Notes under the pieces: model-generated
The model's input: only the letters and a program-made list of their open reading frames with translations
What the model was told of the DNA's origin: nothing
Database searches by the model: none
Program-made: the position numbers and the translations under genes
Source: Planctomycetaceae bacterium
GTDB lineage: Bacteria > Planctomycetota > UBA1135 > GCA-002686595
Assembly (NCBI GenBank): GCA_013360535.1
Contig: JABWBL010000217.1
Span: forward strand, 1 to 6,215
Direction of reading: 5' to 3'
DNA length: 6,215 nt
Shown: one piece after another, positions 1 through 5,545 of the stretch
Layout of the letters: every line of letters starts with the position of its first letter
Numbering within the stretch: the stretch's first letter is position 1

Positions 1-1104
1 GTCGCGAAGGGCTGGGACTGGAGCGCGCGCGTCGAGCTCGTCGCGCTCGGGCTGGGACAGTCGCTCGCGATCGCGGCGGCGCTGTTGCTCGTGCAGGCAC
101 TGCTGCGTGGGCGCGCGCAGGGCCTGCTCGTGCTCGTGCAGATCGTGCTGTTCGTCGGAGTGCTGCTCGGCGCGAGCCTCGGCTTGCGCAAGGCACCGGA
201 GATGAAGACTTGGGTCTCGCCCGCCGCGGAAGCCGGCCTCGCCCTGTTCCCGCCGGCTTGGTTCGCCGCACCGCTGGGCGAAGCGCCGCCGAGTGCACTG
301 TGGAGCTGGGTCCCGCTGGTGGCGACGGGGATCGCGCTCGTGGCGCTCGTCGTCACGCCCGCGCCGCAGGTTCGACGATTCCAGAAGGGTGAAGCGCCGC
401 TTGCGCTCGCGCTCGCGCCGGTGCGCAGGCTCGCCGTTCGTTTCTGGGTGCGCGCGAGCGAACGCGCCAGCTTCGAGTGGCTGTTCGACGCGCTGCCGCG
501 CGAGCGCGAGTTCGTGCTGCGCACCTATCCGTTGCTCGCCGTGCCCGTCGCCTTCGTGTGGATCTCCGGTCGCGGCGAGGCGGCCGCCACGCAGCAGGAT
601 TGGCTCGCGCTGCTCCTGTTCCTGCCGGGTGCCTACCTGCCGCTGCTCGCCGCGCACGCGCCGGGTTCGGAGTCGTTCCAGGCGCGCTGGATCCTCGACA
701 CGGCGCCGCTCGAGCGCGACGCGCTCGACGCGGGAGCGGTCAAGGCGATCGCGGCGCGTTTCCTCGTGCCGTTCTACGCCCTGCTGGTCGGCATCGGAAC
801 GCTGCTCGGCGGCGGCGCGATGATGCTGCGCCTCGCGCTGCCGGCGTTCCTGTGCGGAGTGCTCGTGCTGCGCGGCACGTGGCGGACCTTCGTCGTCGAC
901 CCGCCGCTCTCGATCGCGCCCGACTCGATCCTCGTCAAGCAGGACTGGTTCGGTGGCCTCGCGGTGATCGCCGGGGTGCTCTCGATCGTCGCGGTCGCGA
1001 GCTCGCGCCTGGCGCGCGGCCCGCTCGAGGCGCTCGTGCTCTCGCTCGCGCTGCTCGCGCTCGAACGCACGCTCGACCGCCGCTCCGGCGTCAGGCTCGA
1101 CTGA
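1..1104 (+). CDS. Multi-pass membrane protein, possible ABC-2-type permease (5' partial)
   Basis: The frame is open from the first base of the window and ends at TGA 1102-1104, giving 367 visible residues. A TTG at 85 could serve as a start, but it would cut through a hydrophobic helix (residues about 12-35), so I infer that the gene begins outside the window. Likely membrane segments lie at about residues 12-35, 41-62, 103-121, 176-190, 200-220, 254-290 (probably two helices), 317-334 and 341-356. Between helices 2 and 3 is a short motif, FPPAWFAAPLG, and a soluble stretch at about 121-172 is rich in Arg. The PPAWF-type loop and the alternation of cytoplasmic stretches and helices recall large exporter-type ABC permeases, but no ATPase is visible beside it and I cannot name a family with certainty. 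It could be another polytopic protein of unknown role. Its 3' end overlaps the convergent sulfatase gene by 14 bp. Confidence 0.75.
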   Translation, partial: VAKGWDWSARVELVALGLGQSLAIAAALLLVQALLRGRAQGLLVLVQIVLFVGVLLGASLGLRKAPEMKTWVSPAAEAGLALFPPAWFAAPLGEAPPSALWSWVPLVATGIALVALVVTPAPQVRRFQKGEAPLALALAPVRRLAVRFWVRASERASFEWLFDALPREREFVLRTYPLLAVPVAFVWISGRGEAAATQQDWLALLLFLPGAYLPLLAAHAPGSESFQARWILDTAPLERDALDAGAVKAIAARFLVPFYALLVGIGTLLGGGAMMLRLALPAFLCGVLVLRGTWRTFVVDPPLSIAPDSILVKQDWFGGLAVIAGVLSIVAVASSRLARGPLEALVLSLALLALERTLDRRSGVRLD

Positions 1105-2512
1105 GCGGGTCCTTCGTCGCCCTCATCCACTCGTCGAGCTCGGCGCTCAAGCGCGCCAGCGTCGTCGCGTGCGCCGGATCGCCGGCGAGGTCGTGCATCT
1201 CGTCGGGATCGCTCTCGAGGTCGTAGAGCTCCTGCGGCGGCCTCCGCATGAAGCGCAGCATGCGCTCGCGCAGCACCGGATCGTCCTTGGCGAGCTTCAT
1301 CCACGAGTTCCACGTCATGCTGAACTCGAGCACGTTGCTCTTGAAGTCCTCGGCCGCCGGGTAGTTGCGGATGTACTTGAAGCGCGTGTCGCGGATCGAA
1401 CGCGACGGGTTGGGCAGGCCCTTGAGGTGCTCGGTGTGCTCGCCGACGAAGCGCTCCCGCACGCTCGCGACCTCGCCGCGCAGGAGCGGCAGGAGCGAGT
1501 GCCCGTCGAGCGGCACCTGCGGGTCGACGCCGAACATGTCGAGCGCCGTCGGCAGGAGGTCGACGAGGCTCACGAAGGCGTCGCTGCGAGTGCCCGGCTC
1601 GATCACGCCCGGCCAGCGCACGAGGAACGGTACGTTGATGCCCGCCTCATAGAGCGTCGTCTTCGCGAACGGGAACGGGCGGCCGTTGTCGCTCGTCATC
1701 ACGAGCAGCGTGTCCCGCGCGATGCCGGTCTCGTCGAGCACGTCGAGCACGCTGCCGATGGTGCGGTCGAGCCGCCACAGGAAGTCGTGGTAGTGCGCGA
1801 GCTCCGCGCGCGTCTCCGGCGTGTCCGCGAACTTCGCCGGCACGTGGATCTTCGCCGGATCGTGCGGGATCGGCGTCGCGGGATCGTCGTCGACCAGCGG
1901 CTCGCGGAACGGACGGTGCGGGTCCTTGAGGTTGACGACGATCGCCATGCGGCGCTCGCCGAAGCCGCGGATCATGTCGCGCAACGCCTCGGCGATCGCG
2001 TCGCCCGCACGCGCATCGCCGACCTTCTTCGGCGCGACCCACTTCTCGAAGCGGAACTTCGAGACGGGCTTCACGTTGAGCTTGCCGATCATGCCGGTCG
2101 CGCAGGTCTCCGGCTGCAGGAGCTCGCACCAGGTCCGCACGTCGTCGCGCACGGGCACGAAGCCGATCGCGCCGTTGTTGTGCGGGTAGAGGCCGGTGTA
2201 GAGCGCCGAGCGCGAGGGCTTGCACACGCCGACGACGACGTAGCCGCGCTCGAAGCGCGCGCCCGACTGCGCGAGGCGGTCGAGGTTCGGCGTGTGGCAG
2301 TCGGGATTGCCCGAGCCGCTCATGTCGATGCGACTCTGGTCGTCGGAGACGAGCACGATCAGGTGGCGCGGCACGGCCTTGGGCCGCGCGCGCGCGGGAT
2401 TGGACTCGGTCGGCGCAGGAATGGGCACCGACTGGCACGCGACCGTCGCGAGGAGCGGCGTCGCCGCCGCCGCCGCGAGCAGGTCGCGGCGCGTGAGAGA
2501 GAGCTGGTTCAT
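1091..2512 (-). CDS. Exported sulfatase, N-sulfoglucosamine sulfohydrolase-like (downstream copy)
   Basis: This 473-residue type I sulfatase should hydrolyse sulfate or sulfamate groups. The visible active-site set is complete: metal-binding D57-D58, the formylglycine site C97-K-P-S-R101 followed by SALYTG, D197-P-H-R200, S274-D-N-G277 and K284 in the KTTLYEAG segment. The layout SDNG.PFP..(K/R)..LY and the C-terminal RFKYIRN and ELYDLESDPDE stretches match the heparan sulfamidase (SGSH) type better than arylsulfatases; the exact substrate is unknown. The leader has a twin-arginine-like TRRDLL (residues 7-12) and a hydrophobic run to C26. The residues before that Cys are TVA, a poor lipobox, so it may be a cleaved or lipidated protein. 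The ATG at 2512 was chosen because the leader follows directly, a Shine-Dalgarno-like CGGAG lies 8 nt upstream, and the ATGA overlaps the stop of the preceding sulfatase. The frame stays open far upstream, but that part is a shadow of other genes. Maturation needs a formylglycine-generating enzyme or anSME that is not in this window. Confidence 0.93.
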   Translation of the reverse strand: MNQLSLTRRDLLAAAAATPLLATVACQSVPIPAPTESNPARARPKAVPRHLIVLVSDDQSRIDMSGSGNPDCHTPNLDRLAQSGARFERGYVVVGVCKPSRSALYTGLYPHNNGAIGFVPVRDDVRTWCELLQPETCATGMIGKLNVKPVSKFRFEKWVAPKKVGDARAGDAIAEALRDMIRGFGERRMAIVVNLKDPHRPFREPLVDDDPATPIPHDPAKIHVPAKFADTPETRAELAHYHDFLWRLDRTIGSVLDVLDETGIARDTLLVMTSDNGRPFPFAKTTLYEAGINVPFLVRWPGVIEPGTRSDAFVSLVDLLPTALDMFGVDPQVPLDGHSLLPLLRGEVASVRERFVGEHTEHLKGLPNPSRSIRDTRFKYIRNYPAAEDFKSNVLEFSMTWNSWMKLAKDDPVLRERMLRFMRRPPQELYDLESDPDEMHDLAGDPAHATTLARLSAELDEWMRATKDPLSRA

Positions 2513-3882
2513 GCGTCGAACTCCGCCAGCTGCGGGTCCTGCTCGGCCGTCATCCACGCACGCAGCCGCTCGCGCAATTCCACGAGCTTCGGCGCGTGCT
2601 CCGGAACTTCCGCGAGGTTGACGAGCTCGTCGGGGTCGCTCTCGAGGTCGTACAGCTCCTCTTTCGGCCTGTAGAGGAACTGCTTCATGCGTTCGGCGAT
2701 CGCCTTGTCCTTGCGCGCCGCGACCTTGCCCGATTCCCACGTCTCCGAATGTCCGACGACGTTGCTCACCGTCGGCATGTCGGGCCCGAGGTTGCGGATG
2801 TACTTGAAGCGCCGCGTGTGCAGCGCACGCGCCGGGCGCGCCTGCTCGCGGTTGTTCTCCGTCTGCATCGACACGAACTCGTCGCGACCGCTCTCGACGC
2901 CCTCGAACAGGCTGCGAGCGAGCGAGCGCCCGTCGAGCCTCGGCGTCGGTGCGGCACCGAGGTCGAGCACCGTCGGCAGCACGTCGAGCAGCGACACGAT
3001 GTCCGCGCGCCTCCCCGGCTTCACGCCCGGGCCGCCCACGACCAGCGGCATGCGCACGCCCGGCTCGTACAAGGTCGACTTCGCGAACGGAAACGACGCG
3101 CCGTTGTCGGACGTGAACACGACCAGCGTGTCGCGCTCGCGACCGGCGCGCGCGAGCTCCTCCAGCGCGTTCGCGATCGTGTGGTCGAGCCGCGCGATGC
3201 AGTCGAGGTGCCGCGCGTACTCGCGCCGCGTGCCTTCGGTGTCCCACAGCGCCTTGGGAATCCTCACGCGCTCCGGATCGGTCACGCGCGGCGCGTCGTC
3301 CTCGTCGAACGGGCGGTGCGGGTCCGAGAGCCCGACCACCGCCGCAAACGGCCGACCGTTCGCGCGCGCGAGCACATCCCGCACGTGGCCGCCCCACATC
3401 GCCGGATCGCGGCGCCCCGGCATGTCGACGGACTTCAGCAGATGGTCGAAAGGAAACTTCCCGAGCGGATCGACGTCGAGCTTGCCGACCATCGCCGTGA
3501 ACACTCCCCGCTCGCGCAGGAGCTCCGGCCACGTCGCGACGTCCGTGCGGATCGGCCCGAAGCCCATCGCGCCGTGGTGGTGCGGATAGAGCCCCGTGTA
3601 GAGGCTCGAGCGCGACGGCTGGCACACGCCCACCGACGTGTACGCGCTCGCGAACAGCGCTCCGCCTCGCGCGAGCGCGTCGATCGTCGGAGTGCGCGCA
3701 TCGAGATTGCCGTAACACGGCAGTTCGCGCGCGCTCAGGTCGTCGGCGAGCAGCACGAGCACGCTCAAGGGCCGCTGCGCCTTCGTCTCGACGGAACTGC
3801 ACGCCGCCAGCGCACCCAGCGCCGCCGCGCCGATGGCCAGTTGCCTGCGGTCGAGTCCTGCGCTCGCTTCCATCCGTTTCAT
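2509..3882 (-). CDS. Tat-type lipoprotein sulfatase, N-sulfoglucosamine sulfohydrolase-like (upstream copy)
   Basis: This is a 457-residue type I sulfatase and a diverged paralogue of the next gene. Active-site residues visible are D47-D48, C87-Q-P-S-R91 with SSLYTG, G133-K134, D187-P-H-R190, S258-D-N-G261 and K268 in KSTLYEPG. As in its neighbour, the SDNG..FPFAK..LYE and C-terminal RFKYIRN and ELYDLESDPDE segments point to the heparan sulfamidase-like group; the substrate is inferred, not shown. The leader has D11-R-R-Q-L-A followed by an Ala/Leu/Gly core and a good lipobox L25-A-A-C28, so Tat export of the folded, formylglycine-bearing enzyme and lipid anchoring are likely. I chose ATG at 3882 because GGAAAG sits 6 nt upstream. 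A GTG at 3909 (nine residues longer) and an ATG at 3873 (three shorter) are alternatives that keep the same leader. The stop (2509-2511) overlaps the start of the next sulfatase. The gene begins 63 bp after the pseudouridine synthase stop, so cotranscription is possible. Confidence 0.93.
   Translation of the reverse strand: MKRMEASAGLDRRQLAIGAAALGALAACSSVETKAQRPLSVLVLLADDLSARELPCYGNLDARTPTIDALARGGALFASAYTSVGVCQPSRSSLYTGLYPHHHGAMGFGPIRTDVATWPELLRERGVFTAMVGKLDVDPLGKFPFDHLLKSVDMPGRRDPAMWGGHVRDVLARANGRPFAAVVGLSDPHRPFDEDDAPRVTDPERVRIPKALWDTEGTRREYARHLDCIARLDHTIANALEELARAGRERDTLVVFTSDNGASFPFAKSTLYEPGVRMPLVVGGPGVKPGRRADIVSLLDVLPTVLDLGAAPTPRLDGRSLARSLFEGVESGRDEFVSMQTENNREQARPARALHTRRFKYIRNLGPDMPTVSNVVGHSETWESGKVAARKDKAIAERMKQFLYRPKEELYDLESDPDELVNLAEVPEHAPKLVELRERLRAWMTAEQDPQLAEFDA
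2521..2525 (-). promoter_or_regulatory. Ribosome binding site of the downstream sulfatase
   Basis: On the minus strand CGGAG lies 8 nt before the ATG at 2512, inside the last codons of the upstream sulfatase. It supports this ATG as the start. Together with the ATGA overlap, it suggests coupled translation of the two sulfatases. Confidence 0.6.
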
Positions 3883-3888
3883 TGTCCG

Positions 3889-3894
3889 CTTTCC
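3889..3894 (-). promoter_or_regulatory. Ribosome binding site of the upstream sulfatase
   Basis: Minus-strand GGAAAG ends 6 nt before the ATG at 3882. It favours this start over the GTG at 3909 and the ATG at 3873. The rest of the 63-bp gap (3883-3945) shows no convincing terminator or promoter. Confidence 0.45.
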
Positions 3895-3945
3895 GGTCGC
3901 GCGCGCCACGCGCCAGACAAGAAGATGCGGCAGGAGCGGGACGAG

Positions 3946-5010
3946 TCAGCGCGACGCGAGGAATTCCGCGAGGTCCTGCGCCAGCGGGCTCTCGATCACC
4001 AGCGCGGCGCCCGTGCGCGGATGCGTGAACGTGAGCCGATGGTGGTGCAGCGCCTGGCGCGGCAGCTCGAGTACGGCGAGGTCCTCCGGCGTGAGCTCGC
4101 CGTCGTTGTACTTCTGGAAGTAGTGCTCGCCGTAGCCGTAGAGCTTGTCGCCGACGAGCGGGTGCCCGATCGACTCGAGGTGCACGCGGATCTGGTGCTG
4201 GCGGCCGGTGAAGAGGCGGCAGTGGACGAGCGAGCAGCCGCGGCGGCGCTCGAGCACCTTCCAGTCGGTGCGCGCCTCGTCGCCGTCGGGGCGGCAGGCC
4301 ATCTTGAGGCCGATCGAGCTGCCGCGCGCGGAGCCGATCGGATCGTTGACCGTGCCGAAGTCCTGCGTCGGCGCGCCGCGCACGATCGCGAGGTACTCCT
4401 TGCCGACCTCGTGGTCCTCGAACTGGCGGCGCAGCTCGGCGTGCGCTTGCGGATGCATGCCGACGAGCACGATGCCGCTCGTCTCGCGGTCGATGCGGTG
4501 CGCGAGGCGCGGGCGGGACTCGCGCTCGAGCTTGTCGGCGCCGTAGCGCGCATGGACGCGCTGGATGAGCGTGTCCGCGAGGTGCCGGCCGCTGGGATGC
4601 ACGGGCAGCATCGGCGGCTTGTCGACGGCGAGGATGTCCTCGTCCTCGTGCAGCACGACCAGCTCGTTGTCGACCACCATCGTCAGGTCGACGCGCAGCT
4701 CCTCGGGCACCACGACCAGCACACGCGTGCGGTCGCGCAGCCGCCGGCCGGGCCGCGTCTCCTGCACCAGCTCGCCCGTGCCGTTGGGCCGGTCGGGCGA
4801 GGTCACGTCGACGTACACGTACCCGTCGCGGATCAGCGCCTGGATCGAGGTCCGCGAGCGCCAGTGCATGTGCAGGCCGAGGAAGCGGTCGAGGCGCAGC
4901 TCGACGTCCTCGCGGCGCTCCTGGAGGTCGCTCGCGCGCACGAGCAGCTCGACCTGCTCGAGCGGCTTCGAGAGGTCGCGATCCTTCTTGAGCAGCCGGA
5001 GCTTGGACAT
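3946..5010 (-). CDS. RluA-family pseudouridine synthase with N-terminal S4-like domain
   Basis: This 354-residue cytoplasmic enzyme should isomerise uridine to pseudouridine in RNA, most likely 23S rRNA as RluC/RluD-type enzymes do. An S4-like RNA-binding segment lies at about residues 36-70 (LRLDRFLG and then IQALIRDGYVYVD), with the usual follow-on up to about 105. The catalytic domain spans about 118-345. It contains the DILAVDKPPMLPVHP strand (126-138), the family signature HRIDRETSGIVLV with catalytic D174, GKEYLAIVRG (203-212), and the GRQHQIRVHL motif (269-278) followed by GHPLVGDKLYG. Length is somewhat above the usual 300-330, mainly from an N-terminal stretch rich in charged residues (1-35) and an insert at about 294-312 (EHYFQKYNDGELTPED). 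The ATG at 5010 is the natural start, although no strong Shine-Dalgarno is visible. The exact target uridine, and so RluC versus RluD versus another subgroup, cannot be told from sequence alone. It lies between rpsU and the sulfatases, all on one strand. Confidence 0.93.
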   Translation of the reverse strand: MSKLRLLKKDRDLSKPLEQVELLVRASDLQERREDVELRLDRFLGLHMHWRSRTSIQALIRDGYVYVDVTSPDRPNGTGELVQETRPGRRLRDRTRVLVVVPEELRVDLTMVVDNELVVLHEDEDILAVDKPPMLPVHPSGRHLADTLIQRVHARYGADKLERESRPRLAHRIDRETSGIVLVGMHPQAHAELRRQFEDHEVGKEYLAIVRGAPTQDFGTVNDPIGSARGSSIGLKMACRPDGDEARTDWKVLERRRGCSLVHCRLFTGRQHQIRVHLESIGHPLVGDKLYGYGEHYFQKYNDGELTPEDLAVLELPRQALHHHRLTFTHPRTGAALVIESPLAQDLAEFLASR

Positions 5011-5049
5011 GGTTGGACCGACGCACGCGAGCCGGGTCAGGACATGACA

Positions 5050-5103
5050 CCACGTCGCCGCGGTGCCGTCGCGCCTTGGCGACAGGGCACCCCAGCGACG
5101 TGG
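5050..5103. repeat. Long imperfect inverted repeat between rpsU and the pseudouridine synthase gene
   Basis: Three nested paired blocks are visible: CCACGTCGC (5050-5058) with GCGACGTGG (5095-5103), GGTGCC (5062-5067) with GGCACC (5086-5091), and GTCGC (5068-5072) with GCGAC (5079-5083). That is about 20 base pairs around a six-base loop, with a 3x3 internal loop and a two-base bulge. It starts 28 bp past the rpsU stop and ends 40 bp before the next ATG. No T-run follows on the minus strand, so it is not a classic Rho-independent terminator. It could be a terminator-like or RNA-stabilising 3' structure of rpsU, or a leader structure of the next gene. The rest of 5011-5130 shows nothing else I can support. 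Confidence 0.6.
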
Positions 5104-5130
5104 GCGCGGGCGTGAGCGCGGAAGTGCGGA

Positions 5131-5406
5131 CTAGCTACGGCCGCCGCCGCCGAAGCGGGGCGGGCCGAAGGTCTTGCGCTTGGGCGGCGGGCGGTGCCCC
5201 ATGATCAGGTCGCGGGCCTGACGGCTCGCGCGCTGGATCGTGCGGAGGCGCTCGCGGCGCTCACGACGCAGCTTGTCGGAGCGCTTCTCATGCCAGGTCT
5301 TCGCCTTGGCAAGGCGGAAGACGCCACTGTAGTTGCACTGGCGCTTGAAGCGGCGCAGGGCAGCTTCGAGCGACTCGTTCTGTCGGACAAGGACCTTGAT
5401 CGTCAA
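5131..5406 (-). CDS. rpsU: 30S ribosomal protein bS21, with long basic and Gly-rich C-terminus
   Basis: This 91-residue protein of the small ribosomal subunit platform helps in translation initiation. The N-terminal half is typical of bS21: the V-R-Q-N-E-S-L-E-A-A-L-R-R-F-K-R-Q-C block at residues 7-24, then a short Gly turn and a long basic helix (about 36-68). The usual YEKPS-like position reads HEKRS (39-43). The protein is about 20 residues longer than the 71-residue E. coli form, with a Pro/Lys/Arg tail ending in PRFGGGGRS. The start is TTG at 5406-5404. An in-frame TAG at 5430-5428 lies only eight codons upstream, no ATG or GTG lies between, and GAAGGA is well placed upstream. The gene is divergent from recD2 and upstream of the pseudouridine synthase gene on the same strand. 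Confidence 0.93.
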   Translation of the reverse strand: MTIKVLVRQNESLEAALRRFKRQCNYSGVFRLAKAKTWHEKRSDKLRRERRERLRTIQRASRQARDLIMGHRPPPKRKTFGPPRFGGGGRS

Positions 5407-5415
5407 GCGAACGCT

Positions 5416-5421
5416 TCCTTC
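5416..5421 (-). promoter_or_regulatory. Ribosome binding site of rpsU
   Basis: Minus-strand GAAGGA lies 9 nt before the TTG start codon and decides that start. A second purine block, TAGGAG (5430-5425), contains the in-frame stop a little further upstream and is less well spaced. Confidence 0.65.
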
Positions 5422-5452
5422 GAGCTCCTAGGCTCGTTGAAATGGGCGGGAG

Positions 5453-5481
5453 AGGATACCCACCGTCGGCGCGCGTGGGAA
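5453..5481 (-). promoter_or_regulatory. Weak candidate sigma-70-like promoter for rpsU
   Basis: On the minus strand TTCCCA (5481-5476) and TATCCT (5458-5453) are separated by 17 bp. Each matches four of six consensus positions. It would give a leader of roughly 40 nt for rpsU. In DNA this GC-rich such matches occur by chance and -10/-35 usage in this organism is unknown, so this is a suggestion only. Confidence 0.3.
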
Positions 5482-5511
5482 GGGGTGAGCGCCGCCGCGC
5501 TCGTAACCCCT
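5481..5511. repeat. Stem-loop in the rpsU/recD2 divergent intergenic region
   Basis: AGGGGT (5481-5486) pairs with ACCCCT (5506-5511) and GAGCG (5487-5491) with CGCTC (5498-5502), around a six-base loop. A three-base bulge (5503-5505) interrupts one side. The stem can be extended outward (5477-5480 with 5513-5516) if one base is bulged and one G-T pair is allowed. It lies 34 bp before the recD2 GTG, so it may be in that gene's leader, and it abuts the candidate rpsU -35. It could also be a protein-binding inverted repeat. Confidence 0.5.
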
Positions 5512-5545
5512 GTCTCCGCGCCCTCCGGCACGAGCTCGAACTCCG

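Noticed and set aside
85..87. TTG as the true start of the membrane protein
   Set aside because: It falls inside a hydrophobic helix, and the frame is open to the window edge, so a start outside the window is more likely.
1169..2674. Plus-strand open frame of about 500 codons
   Set aside because: Antisense shadow of the downstream sulfatase, whose catalytic motifs are unmistakable on the other strand.
3883..3945. Possible terminator between the pseudouridine synthase and sulfatase genes
   Set aside because: Only very short stems (three to five base pairs) can be drawn and no T-run follows on the minus strand.
2513..5053. Upstream continuation of the downstream sulfatase frame, which would give a protein of about 1320 residues
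   Set aside because: Beyond 2512 the translation is Arg/Ala-rich low-information sequence antiparallel in frame to the real upstream sulfatase and pseudouridine synthase. GC-rich codon use keeps the shifted frame open.
2596..5115. Plus-strand open frame of about 840 codons
   Set aside because: It lies antisense to the sulfatase and pseudouridine synthase genes. Its product is rich in Arg, Val, His and Ala without any family motif, the typical antisense shadow of high-GC genes.
5437..5460. TTGAAA followed by GATACC on the plus strand as a recD2 promoter
   Set aside because: The spacing of about 12 bp is too short for a sigma-70-type promoter.
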